A stretch of 64,000 bases of DNA from Paraburkholderia sp. Tr-20389 (GTDB lineage: Bacteria > Pseudomonadota > Gammaproteobacteria > Burkholderiales > Burkholderiaceae), in NCBI RefSeq assembly GCF_017104565.1, contig NZ_JAAGPD010000028.1, positions 78,725-142,724 of the forward strand, written 5' to 3'. Below are positions 50,060 to 58,560 of this stretch, piece by piece. Position numbers and translations under genes: made by a program. The notes below the pieces were generated by a model that saw only the letters and a program-made list of their open reading frames with translations, was not told where the DNA came from and ran no database searches. Every line of letters starts with the position of its first letter. Position 1 is the stretch's first letter.

Positions 50060-51668
50060 GATTATCTGCCCATTCTTTAACCACGGCGAAATCTCGTTCC
50101 ACGCCGGGCTCAACATCGTACTTGGCGATGACGACGCAAGAAATTCGATTGGAAAATCGCTTGCTTTGTTAGTGATCGATTTTGCGATGGGTGGGATTTC
50201 GTTGCAGGAAGATAAAGCCGGTGCCATCGCGTCCTTGGGGCATCACGCGTACAGTATCGAGTTTAATTTTGATAACACGCGCTATTTCTTCAAGCGCGCC
50301 ACGGACGCATCTGATCTGATACAAGTTTGTGATGAAAATTATTCTGTCACAGAAGAAATTACCGTCGATGTGTATCGAGCCAAGCTTAAGTCTCTCTACG
50401 ATCTCGATCAACTTAAATCGAGCTTTCGGTCACTCGTTGGGCCGTTCAGCCGAATTTGGAACAAAGGCGCGCTCGAACCGGAGCATCCATTCTCGGCTGA
50501 TCCGAAGGAATCTGCAGCAGTCGCTGTTGAGCGGCTCATCGACTTTTTCGAACGGATAGCGGAGATCGAGAGAGAGAAAGCAGTCTTGGATGCTAATAAT
50601 GAAAGGAAGCGCCTGATTTCAAAATCGATGAGTGTCGAAATTATCCCGAAGATCAATAAAACACAATATAAGGCTAATCAAAAAACGATTGCTGATAACG
50701 CGATTGTGATCGAAAGCTTGAAGCAAGGGTTCGCTGGGGCACTCAGCGCATACGAAGCCCTCTTCGATGAGGGGTTGCGTGTACAGCAGCAACGAAAAAA
50801 TCAGTTGAACACTGAACGCGAAGAATTGCGGTCTAAGATTGACCGTGTAAATCGTGATCTTGCTGGAGTGGCACCCCGGCTAAGTGCGAACATCTCACTC
50901 GTTACAGAATTCTTCCCAGATGTCAACGTAAAGCGTTTGGAACAGGTTGAAGCGTTTCATCAAAATATTTCGAATCTGGTAAAGAAGGAATTAAAAAAAG
51001 AATTGACACAACTCTCCACGCGAGAGTCGGATGTCAGCGCCGAGATTGGAAAGTTGGAAAACACTATGCGTGCCGACCTTGCTGCGAAGGGAACGCCAGA
51101 TGATCTATTTGCGCGGGTTTTTGAATTAAAAGAGGTTGCTGACAACGCTGCAGAGGAGAATCGCTTCTTTGATCAAAAATTAGCGATTGACAAAGAGACC
51201 TCCCTGTCAAAGGAGCGTCTAGGGGCAATCTATGTCAATATTTTTCTAGCGATCGAAACAGCAATTAATGAAAAATTGAAGCGCTTTAATAAGGTAGTTT
51301 ACGATCCCAAACGGAACGCTTCGCAGCTGAGAATCAAGAGTGCCAATTCGTATAGCTTTACATCTCCGGTCGATACTGGTACCGGAAAATCGTATGCAGG
51401 GCTCGTCGGCTTTGACCTCGCGATGCTTTCGCTGACTCGTCTCCCGTTTATCATCCATGACTCGGTGATTTACAAGAACATTGAGGTGCCTGCGACGAGG
51501 CATATTCTGCGGATACTTGCTGCGGTTCAGCGCAAACAGATTTTCCTCGCTTTTGATGAAGCAGCGAAATTTGGCCCCGCCGCAGAGGGACTGCTGCGTA
51601 GCCACACCGTTTTAAAGCTGAGCCATGACGATCTTTTGTACATCAAGGATTGGCGAGCACAGCAGTAG
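50049..51668 (+). CDS. DUF2326-like ABC ATPase of ABC-three-component-like system
   Basis: The 539-residue protein has an N-terminal nucleotide-binding motif G-D-D-D-A-R-N-S-I-G-K-S (residues 26-37), which is the DUF2326 form of Walker A. A long coiled-coil spans about 240-410 with heptads of Lys, Glu and Leu. The C-terminal part includes LPFIIHDSVIYKNIE (about 465-480), the DUF2326 Walker B/signature neighbourhood, and a later FLAFDEA. SMC/Rad50-like shape is expected. ATG 50049 follows GGAG by 9 nt; an upstream TTG would add little. It would sense invading DNA or a structure and release the HNH effector. I assign the family from motif and gene order. Confidence 0.8.
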   Translation: MLRKIICPFFNHGEISFHAGLNIVLGDDDARNSIGKSLALLVIDFAMGGISLQEDKAGAIASLGHHAYSIEFNFDNTRYFFKRATDASDLIQVCDENYSVTEEITVDVYRAKLKSLYDLDQLKSSFRSLVGPFSRIWNKGALEPEHPFSADPKESAAVAVERLIDFFERIAEIEREKAVLDANNERKRLISKSMSVEIIPKINKTQYKANQKTIADNAIVIESLKQGFAGALSAYEALFDEGLRVQQQRKNQLNTEREELRSKIDRVNRDLAGVAPRLSANISLVTEFFPDVNVKRLEQVEAFHQNISNLVKKELKKELTQLSTRESDVSAEIGKLENTMRADLAAKGTPDDLFARVFELKEVADNAAEENRFFDQKLAIDKETSLSKERLGAIYVNIFLAIETAINEKLKRFNKVVYDPKRNASQLRIKSANSYSFTSPVDTGTGKSYAGLVGFDLAMLSLTRLPFIIHDSVIYKNIEVPATRHILRILAAVQRKQIFLAFDEAAKFGPAAEGLLRSHTVLKLSHDDLLYIKDWRAQQ

Positions 51669-52027
51669 CAAAATAGATCTGATAGAACGATGGCGGCGCG
51701 GTGTCGTCCGCCTAGTGTTTTGGATGGGAAATCGCATCGAGGTTGTTCGCGTTTCTAGTTCTGCTGACCGCTCATTCCAACGGCGATCCGAAAACAGGAG
51801 AGCAGTCGTTCTTATGACGCGGGAGGCACCCGACGTGTGCCAAGGGCGGAACGCTAGCGGCGATCGCAAGCAGTGCGGTTAAGGATCGAAGCTCGCGATA
51901 CTGGAATCCAGAGGACAAGTCCGACGTCTTCGGTTTAGCGAGTCCGAGATTTCCATTGCATTCGCGGTCACACAGAAGAGCCATTTGTGCGTGCCGCTCT
52001 ACATTTCTGATGTGATTAGGCCTCTGA
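51669..52027. other. spacer between ABC-3C-like cassette and SEC-C/NERD gene
   Basis: No supported gene in 360 bp; the two flanking genes converge here. No clear hairpin with a T run found. Confidence 0.35.
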
Positions 52028-54175
52028 TCACAAGCAGCACTTTTTGTACTTGAGTCCACTGCCGCAGTTGCACGGGTCGTTCCGGCCGAGTTTCTGGTGA
52101 CTGACTTCTCGCGAAATTTTACGAAACGCATCGCGCACCTTAGACGCCGGCTTCATGCCAGCTGTAAGCCGCTCCATTTCATCAGAAGCTTCCCACGGAA
52201 AGTCCAACGTGACGCCAAATTGAACCTGCCCACCCGGGCTAACAGAGACACCGAACCACTCCGCCGCGCGCTGCTGGTACTTGCGTTTGGCACAGTGCGC
52301 CTCCAACGTGGCGATCGCTTCGGCAGATAGCGTTGGATTGCAATGGAAACTAACCCCGCAAGGCGGTGTACTCGATGCGAGCGTGATGTCGTGTCGCTTA
52401 CCGTCGAGCCGCACTTGCCGCGTGATCGTTTCAAGTATGCGATGGACGTTCCTACACGAATCTTCGTCCATTGACAGCAAGTGGAACCCGAGTTCAAGAG
52501 TTGCCGGGTTCTCACTAACTTCGATCTCTTTGATGAGACTCTCGTAGCGAGTTCCGCGCATCTTCGTAAGGATTCCCTCCGGTGTATCGTCGCCAGGCTG
52601 GTTATCCCTCCGGACTAGCATCGCCGCATCCAAGTCTTGAGCGATAGAGTCTTCGAGCATGACACAGTCGTACTTCTCATCAAGCCAAAGGTTCTGTTTC
52701 AGGTGGTAGCCGAGCACGGTCAGTTCATGCCCGCTCATCAGCTTGTCCGATACAGCCACGCGCAACTTCACGTAGCCCAACAGTCGCAACGGCGTCGTGA
52801 GCATCTCCGTCAATGTGTCGAGAAGGAACACGTCCATCACGAAGGGAGGTCGGATGATATCGGTGGTATGGAAATTAAGCGACTGGCTTGCCTGGAAGGC
52901 CAGCGCCGGATAGTGTTCCGACACAAGACTGAACAGGAAGACTTCTTTGACGCTCGGTGGAAGCTCGATTTCTCTCTCTTTGTCGTCAACCAACCGACAT
53001 CCGCCGGCAAGCATTTCGTTCGCGCACGTCCAGCCTTGGTCATATGAGTCTTGGATGGCAGCTGCGAAGTCGGACTTCAGCTGGTTATCATTGCCTTTGC
53101 GTGCGGCGATGGTCAGCTTCTTCGCCTTCGCCTGCACGATGATGAGCCGATCTCCGTAGATGACGAGGACATCAGCTTCACCCACGATGTCTTTGCCACG
53201 ATGCAAGTTCGTATTCGTATGGACGTGCTCCGGGCCGAAGACCTTGCTCAACCGGCGAGCAGCGAACTGCTCAGTAAAGGCTCCACGATGCTTTGCTGCT
53301 GTCGGGCGATAGGGTTTGTCTTCCCACATCCAGAAGAACGGAGACTCGTATAGCGCCTCGTAAATAGCATATTGTGAAAAAAGGAGTACCGTCCCACGGT
53401 CGGTAGGTAGCAACGGACGAGCGGCGACTTCATTGAAGTCTCCCACCTCCTTGAACACCGAGTTGTCCCCCGAAAAAAGGAATGCGCGGAGAAACGCTTC
53501 GACTACGCCCTTCGCAACGCCGCTGCTACCCGCCACCTCATCCAGAGAAAACTCGAACGCCGGGAGCCACGTTGCAGGTGGGGTCTTGGCAGCCCTCGCG
53601 TCCGCGAAGAGTCGCGTCCCCTTTTTGTCCATCAAGGCGCACATCGCCTCTGCGATAGTTCGCGCCTGGCCGGAGGTGAACCCTTTTGTGTTTAGCATCC
53701 AATCGTCATCGGCCCCGTACTTCTCGGGCACGAAGTCTCTGTACTGAAAGGCGTAGGCTGACTCTGTGCCATAGAAGATGGGCTCTCGCATCCCCGCGCC
53801 GCGCCACGGGTCTGGTGGCTCGGTGCCCGCTCTCATTGCCTCGAACATGGCCGCGAACGTCGGGTAGGACATCGCATCATGCAACTCGCGCATAAGCGAA
53901 TCCGTACGCTTGACATAGCCGTCGATCACCTCGCACGTCTGCAGAGACAAGTCCAACGGCTTCTTTACCATCAAGCCTATCAGCGTCGTCAATTCCGTCC
54001 GAATCAGCCGCTCCCTACCATACAGCCGTTCCATGTCGGATGGCTTCAGCATGCCCTTGATGTGAATGACGTTGTCGCGATGACAGATATGTGCGACCGC
54101 ATGAACATATCCCGGCAACGTAACTAGCATGGCCAGGTCCTCAAGAATTTGAGATTCTTCCCGCGGTTGCTCCAT
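52028..54175 (-). CDS. NERD-like nuclease with C-terminal SEC-C motif (715 aa)
   Basis: The 715-residue protein has a central PD-(D/E)XK-like module of NERD type: RGAFTEQFAARRLSKVFG (298-314, Glu302), then GEADVLVIYGD (Asp335) and LIIVQAKAKKL (344-354, Gln348-x-Lys350; many NERD domains have QxK). The last 18 residues (GRNDPCNCGSGLKYKKCC) are a SEC-C zinc motif. The N-terminal 290 residues are helical with no match. Two SEC-C nuclease-like proteins in one prophage is notable. Start ATG 54175 has a moderate ribosome-binding site. Likely a defence effector, unproven. Confidence 0.75.
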   Translation of the reverse strand: MEQPREESQILEDLAMLVTLPGYVHAVAHICHRDNVIHIKGMLKPSDMERLYGRERLIRTELTTLIGLMVKKPLDLSLQTCEVIDGYVKRTDSLMRELHDAMSYPTFAAMFEAMRAGTEPPDPWRGAGMREPIFYGTESAYAFQYRDFVPEKYGADDDWMLNTKGFTSGQARTIAEAMCALMDKKGTRLFADARAAKTPPATWLPAFEFSLDEVAGSSGVAKGVVEAFLRAFLFSGDNSVFKEVGDFNEVAARPLLPTDRGTVLLFSQYAIYEALYESPFFWMWEDKPYRPTAAKHRGAFTEQFAARRLSKVFGPEHVHTNTNLHRGKDIVGEADVLVIYGDRLIIVQAKAKKLTIAARKGNDNQLKSDFAAAIQDSYDQGWTCANEMLAGGCRLVDDKEREIELPPSVKEVFLFSLVSEHYPALAFQASQSLNFHTTDIIRPPFVMDVFLLDTLTEMLTTPLRLLGYVKLRVAVSDKLMSGHELTVLGYHLKQNLWLDEKYDCVMLEDSIAQDLDAAMLVRRDNQPGDDTPEGILTKMRGTRYESLIKEIEVSENPATLELGFHLLSMDEDSCRNVHRILETITRQVRLDGKRHDITLASSTPPCGVSFHCNPTLSAEAIATLEAHCAKRKYQQRAAEWFGVSVSPGGQVQFGVTLDFPWEASDEMERLTAGMKPASKVRDAFRKISREVSHQKLGRNDPCNCGSGLKYKKCCL

Positions 54176-54407
54176 GCCTCCCCCCTTTGAGTTCGCAAGC
54201 CTAGTTTGCGAAGCCTTTTCGTGCTGATTTTTCGTTTCGCTTCAAATGGTCAGTTTCGAGGGGCACTCAAGTTACCAACGATGACTTTCATAGACTTTCA
54301 GCGCGTCGGCACAGCCCGTCTAACCACGCGCTCTGGTTCAGACCGTCGTTGAACAGTCGAGCGTCCGGCGGCAGCCATCAGCTTTAACGGCCGCTCAGAT
54401 TTTATCG

Positions 54408-54558
54408 TTAATGAAAGTTCCTGGCCCGAATCTGCCCTTCGTCGACGATCGTCAAGAGCATGTGCCCGACTTCGTGGGTCGTCGTCTGATGTCGGTCGCC
54501 TGACCGGCGTCAGCGTGATAGCGAAAATGATCATCTCGGCCTGACAGACCGCTTGCAT
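54408..54558 (-). pseudogene. possibly frameshifted small gene with HEVGH tail
   Basis: It starts at ATG 54558 with GGGAGG at 7 nt, coupled to the RHH gene upstream. The first about 27 codons (MQAVCQAEMIIFAITLTPV...) read naturally, but from there the coding-like signal moves to another frame ending at 54408 (THEVGHMLLTIVDEGQIRAR). A one-base insertion would explain this. The open frame itself continues to 54298 as Arg-rich sequence. HEVGH matches HExxH, but the protein is too short to call a protease. Confidence 0.4.
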
Positions 54559-54560
54559 AA

Positions 54561-54770
54561 TCAGCCTCCCTTGCGCGCCGCGCGCTTGGAGACGCTCTTG
54601 AGAGGCGGATCGAACTCGGACGCTGGAAGGCCGTCCAGAAACGATTGAACGCTCTGGAGCAACACATCCTCGAACGACAGCCCACGCGTCGCCGCGTAGC
54701 GGCGCAGCCGGGTCATGAGCCGTGCATCAAGATCCAGTTCGATCTGATTCGGGGGGTTACGCGAGGGCAT
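54561..54770 (-). CDS. ribbon-helix-helix (Arc/MetJ-like) protein
   Basis: The 69-residue protein has an N-terminal strand IELDLDARLMTRLRRYA followed by TRGLSFEDVLLQSVQSFL, the RHH layout. It probably binds DNA as a dimer and may autoregulate with the neighbouring small gene. GGAGG precedes ATG 54770. It could be an antitoxin or a phage regulator. Confidence 0.65.
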   Translation of the reverse strand: MPSRNPPNQIELDLDARLMTRLRRYAATRGLSFEDVLLQSVQSFLDGLPASEFDPPLKSVSKRAARKGG

Positions 54771-54872
54771 AGCGCACCTCCGACCTTGATCTTGCATACA
54801 GACGAGCTTCGGGACTCGGATATTCGTAACGGTACTGCGGTGTGCGATTATTCAATCCGCACTGAAATACGA

Positions 54873-55109
54873 TCAGTCGTCGTGGCGCTTGATTGGGTGT
54901 TCGTTCATGAACCAGTCGGCCGCAAGCGAGAACAACGCTGAACGATTCAGTCCGCCGCGCTTTTTCCGATATGCGTCGATTCGTTCGAGCACCTCCGGCG
55001 GCACCGTGATGCTGATCTTGAGCCGAGGTCCCTCCTCCTCTTCCTGCAACGCCACTGCGCCGACATCGTCGTGTCGCTCTATTCCTTCGGCACTCTGTCT
55101 TTTCTTCAT
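54873..55109 (-). CDS. ribbon-helix-helix CopG-like protein
   Basis: A 78-residue protein: an acidic N-terminal arm, then LKISITVPPEVLERIDAYRKK (about residues 30-50) and GGLNRSALFSLAADWFM, a classical CopG/RHH dimer fold. AGAGG upstream of ATG 55109. It is the second RHH protein within 350 bp. DNA-binding regulator or antitoxin. Confidence 0.7.
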   Translation of the reverse strand: MKKRQSAEGIERHDDVGAVALQEEEEGPRLKISITVPPEVLERIDAYRKKRGGLNRSALFSLAADWFMNEHPIKRHDD

Positions 55110-55279
55110 GTAAGCCTCTACCTTGACTTGAGCCGGAACTATAGCAATCGCACACTTCCTTCTTATTAGGGGTCATGTTTTGGTACTCCCTTGATCTTAC
55201 CCAGTATGTAGACGGGCATACTAGGAAAGTCAAAAAAATGCGCTTTCGCGCTCCTCAGAAGTTTCGACCAAAATTTAAT

Positions 55280-56374
55280 CTAGTGCCGCGCCAATTCGGC
55301 CTGCGTGCTCTGGAGCCGATCCTCAGCCGCATGCTGAACCACATCGTGCAAGCTCGCCATTCTGTCAGGCCGCAGCAACTGCGCGGGGTAGCAATGAAAG
55401 ATCGGGCAGAGCTTGTCGATGGTCGAGCGCCGCAGCCATGCATTGCGTTCCATCGCCGTCAAGTTACTAGTCGTCGTGCCATACGCCTCGGCCAGAGCCT
55501 TCACACTCATGCCGCGATACAGACGCCACGCAAGCAGTGGCGACTTGCCCGCGATCAGGTGCTCGAGTACTCCCTCGGGATAGTCGGTGTTGGCTGGTGA
55601 GCGCGGCTCGGTGATCGTGCGCGGTACCTTTTCGGCCTTCGCCTCTACGACCGACTCGCCCTTACGCGCCTCACCTGTGAAGGGCGATGTATCCGAACCG
55701 GGCAACGGCATCATCTGCGCGACCGGGCAGTCATAAATCTGCGCGAGCTTGCCGAGCGTGACGGGCTTCGGCGCAGACTTGCCGCTCTCGTGCCACATTA
55801 TCGTTGCCTTGCCTCGACCGAATAGATCAGCTGCATCGGCCAGCGTGAGATTGCGGTACTCGCGCCATGCGCGGGTGAAATAGACGCCCACCGCGATGCG
55901 CTCCGCCACTTCGACGGGCGGAGCCTCGACGAACTCGCGATAGAACACGCGTTCTTTCGGCGATTTGATAACTTCGGGGGACGCGCGCGCGGGCGATGCC
56001 TGCGCAAGGAAGACTTCTTCAGGTGGGGAGGTTACGGCGAGGCGCGCTTCTGGTTCGGGCGGATCATCGACCACGGGCAGGCTGTTGATCAGCGTCTGCC
56101 AGTGGCGGTCGTGAGGATTGCGCGGGCGCAAACTTTCGGGTGGTGGGGAAGCTGCCGCCGGTTCATCGGGCGTCGGCAACTGCGCCGCTTGCAGTGACCC
56201 TTTAAATTGCCCGGGGCGGGACCTTGCTTCGACCCTCGCCGTCTGCGCCCTGCGCGCCGCAACCCAGAACTCGGTCAGCGCCGAAAACATCGTGTACGGG
56301 ATGGTCGCCTTGAGGCGATTGCCCGCATGGTCCGTTTCATAGCGGACCTCCGACAGATCCAGTCCGTAGGACAT
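55280..56374 (-). CDS. double-HTH regulator (candidate prophage repressor)
   Basis: The 364-residue protein has two XRE-like helix-turn-helix regions: YFTRAWREYRNLTLADAADLFGRGKATIMWHESGK (about residues 165-200) and an LLAWRLYRGMSVKALAEAYGTTTSNLTAMERN region (about 295-326), separated by a Pro/Ser-rich linker. The N-terminus (residues 1-45) resembles a small antitoxin-like domain. It is one of the last phage-side genes before the right attachment region. As no CI-type gene is beside Cro, this is a candidate repressor or lysogeny regulator; position argues against lambda-like control of pL/pR but not against a role. GGAGAG precedes ATG 56374. Confidence 0.65.
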   Translation of the reverse strand: MSYGLDLSEVRYETDHAGNRLKATIPYTMFSALTEFWVAARRAQTARVEARSRPGQFKGSLQAAQLPTPDEPAAASPPPESLRPRNPHDRHWQTLINSLPVVDDPPEPEARLAVTSPPEEVFLAQASPARASPEVIKSPKERVFYREFVEAPPVEVAERIAVGVYFTRAWREYRNLTLADAADLFGRGKATIMWHESGKSAPKPVTLGKLAQIYDCPVAQMMPLPGSDTSPFTGEARKGESVVEAKAEKVPRTITEPRSPANTDYPEGVLEHLIAGKSPLLAWRLYRGMSVKALAEAYGTTTSNLTAMERNAWLRRSTIDKLCPIFHCYPAQLLRPDRMASLHDVVQHAAEDRLQSTQAELARH

Positions 56375-56830
56375 CGTGCTCTCTCCATATCGGTCTAGTA
56401 GCGCGCGACCCCTCGCGGTCGCGCAGCGGATGAAAACATGCGAACGCGATGCACTTTCATCACGCTATCGCCCACGGTAGATATTACGAATGCAAAGCGC
56501 AACCCGGTAGCACTTCAAAAGATGGGCTGCGAGCCGGATACAGGCAGTCCGGAAGCCATGACCGACAAGGTCTCGCAAGACTTGATAGGTGTTAACCCAG
56601 GATCGCTCTAAGCGATCGATTCTGTACTGGGAACCCGACCGATTTATTAAGGTTTTGCCCCTGCTGGCACGGTCAGATTTGCCGACGCATATGTAAGGGT
56701 CGATGAGACACCACGAAGACAGAAAACCCGGTAGCAACGGGGGCACGGCTGGCAACCGCGAGTGGCGCAGTAGGCGCAATCCCTTGTGCCGTAAGGGTTC
56801 ACGTCGATTCGCCTTGATTTATACAACGGG
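56375..56830. other. right prophage end / putative attR region
   Basis: No supported gene. A 12-bp direct repeat AACCCGGTAGCA occurs at 56501-56512 and 56725-56736. The junction to host DNA lies before the SDR fragment at about 56831. A core site cannot be defined without the left end. Short translated frames with CxxC-like patterns in 56650-56800 have no consistent start. Confidence 0.45.
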
Positions 56831-57118
56831 ATGTCTTGCAAGCACGCCGTCGAAGGCATCACGAAATCGGCCGCGCTCGAAGTCGCGTCAACGGGCGTTC
56901 GCGTCAACGCGGTCGCACCCGGACCAACCGATACGGGAATGCTTGACCGCTTCACCAGCACCGCGGAAAACAAGGCGGCGCTCGCCGCCACTGTGCCGCT
57001 CGCGCGCATCGGCAGGCCCGATGACATCGCCGCGGCTGTGCTCTATCTCGCTGCCGACGGCGCCGCGTTCGTCACCGGCCAGATCCTGACCGTCGACGGT
57101 GGCAAGACGGCGGGCTGA
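56831..57118 (+). pseudogene. 3' fragment of SDR-family oxidoreductase
   Basis: The fragment (about 95 codons) begins at the SKHAVEGITKSAALE region of a short-chain dehydrogenase and continues with VRVNAVAPGPTDT, RIGRPDDIAAAVLYLA and a normal C-terminus (VTGQILTVDGG). The Rossmann half and the catalytic Tyr (normally YxxxK) are missing: the sequence before CKHAVEG is unrelated. I infer that prophage integration split this host gene and its 5' half lies at the left end. Confidence 0.8.
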
Positions 57119-57191
57119 GACTGCACGACAACACTCGTCCGCGTACCGACTGCTATGCGGGCGAGCCATTCTTTTCGAACTGGATCAAGCC

Positions 57192-57839
57192 ATGAATACC
57201 GACCTCACGCTTTACGAATCCAAGGCCTCGCCCAACTCTCGCCGGGTTCGCATTTTTCTTGCAGAGAAGGGCATTGAGATTCCGACCCGGACAGTAGACC
57301 TCGGTGCGAAAGAGCAATTCTCTGCTGAGTATGTCGCGATCAATCCTCGCATGCAGGTTCCGACGCTCGTCTTGGGAGACGGCACGGTGATCGGCGAGGT
57401 CCCCGCAATCTGGCGCTACATCGAGGAAGCGTATCCCGACAAGCCCGCCTTGCTCGGTACGACACCGCAAGCGAAGGCACTGATCGCGATGTGGGAGCGG
57501 CGCGCCGAAATCGACGGATTTGCGGCCGTGATGGAGGGCGTGAGAAACGCAGTCGCCGGACTCAAGGGGCGAGCGCTGTCCGGTCCGCATGCCTACGAAC
57601 AGATCCCGGAGATCGTCGAGCGCAGCAAGATGCGTGTGGCCCATTTCTTTGCCGATTTCAACGAGCGTCTGAAGACGGTTCCTTTCGTGGCAGGCGACGC
57701 GTTCTCCGCGGCCGACATCACCACGCTGGCGGCCATCGACTTTGCGGCGGGGGGCATGAAGATGGGCATTCCCCCCGGATTCGATGCACTACAGGCGTGG
57801 TATGACAAGACGTCGGACCGCTCCGCTTCGAAGGCATAG
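57192..57839 (+). CDS. glutathione S-transferase family protein
   Basis: The 215-residue protein has an N-terminal thioredoxin-like GST domain: LTLYESKASPNSRRVRIFLAEKG, an NPRMQVPTLVLGDG cis-Pro loop and an EVPAIWRYIEEAYPD G-site. The helical C-terminal GST domain starts about residue 90, with FVAGDAFSAADITTLAAIDFA near 160-180. Likely cytoplasmic detoxification. It starts ATG 57192, 70 bp after the SDR fragment, and may have been in its operon. Host gene. Confidence 0.88.
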   Translation: MNTDLTLYESKASPNSRRVRIFLAEKGIEIPTRTVDLGAKEQFSAEYVAINPRMQVPTLVLGDGTVIGEVPAIWRYIEEAYPDKPALLGTTPQAKALIAMWERRAEIDGFAAVMEGVRNAVAGLKGRALSGPHAYEQIPEIVERSKMRVAHFFADFNERLKTVPFVAGDAFSAADITTLAAIDFAAGGMKMGIPPGFDALQAWYDKTSDRSASKA

Positions 57840-57920
57840 AAGAGCAGACATTGACTCTTTGCGTGGCGTAGCCGAGACCCGGGGCGAGTCGGACCGTCGC
57901 CTTCCGCGCGTGAAAAAATA

Positions 57921-57940
57921 GCGGCGCTATGCAGCGCCGC
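57921..57940 (-). terminator. leftward intrinsic terminator
   Basis: An 8-bp GCGGCGCT/AGCGCCGC stem with an ATGC loop and, on the minus strand, a TATTTTTTC tail. It would terminate leftward transcription, or act bidirectionally after GST. Confidence 0.65.
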
Positions 57941-58005
57941 ACATCCTTGCCGAATGCATACGGGCGCTATGATTATCGGCGTGTTCCGCACCGAAAGGAT
58001 GCTCC

Positions 58006-58560
58006 ATGAACGCCTCCGTTATCTCGGCACTCGCTGCACTGGTCGGCGCCGCTATCGGTGGCCTGACGTCCGTGCTGGCCTCATGGCTCACGCAACGCAC
58101 TCAGGGCTCGCACGGAGTGGCTGGCGCACGACCGCATTCGCCGGCAGGACCTCTCTCTACAAGGCCTTCGTCGAGGAAGCGACGAAGTGCTATGTCGACG
58201 CGCTGCAGCACAGCGGGCCCGACCTTGCCGCGCTCGGCAGCCTGTACGCAAAGATCAGCCGCATCAGGGCCCGCGTGTCGTTTGGATCGATGTCGCGCTA
58301 TGCAGCTTGCCGACGCACTCTGCCTCAACTCTACCGTGCATGGAAAGCAAATATCCCGATCTCCAGATTACTGCATAGTCAGATATCTGAGTGTCGCGAT
58401 ATCGGCAAAAAGCTGGTCTGCGAGCTTAGCGCGCGTCGCGTGGTTGTTGGGATTACTCGTCGGGTTTCATCGAGCATCCGTCGTCATCGTGCCGCCCGCC
58501 TCGCCCTGACCGGAAGACGATCGCTCCAGAGTTGGCTGGACCGGGCGTGGAGTCTTCGAT
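58006..58560 (+). pseudogene. frameshifted small membrane-anchored host protein
   Basis: The start MNASVISALAALVGAAIGGLTSVLASWLTQRTQ is a typical N-terminal anchor. An extra G near 58108 and a CT-repeat slip near 58152 then shift the frame twice; coding continues as LYKAFVEEATKCYVDALQ...GSLYAKISRIRAR in another frame. The intact form (about 140-160 aa) is familiar from Burkholderia-type genomes. It is now a broken gene. Confidence 0.7.

Noticed and set aside
56375-56830. tRNA gene as integration target at the right end
   Set aside because: No T-loop or cloverleaf fits. The target appears to be the SDR gene instead.
56647-57027. Minus-strand frame with a CxxC-rich stretch near the right prophage end
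   Set aside because: No start or ribosome-binding site, and most of it overlaps the SDR fragment in antisense. The Cys pattern may be chance.
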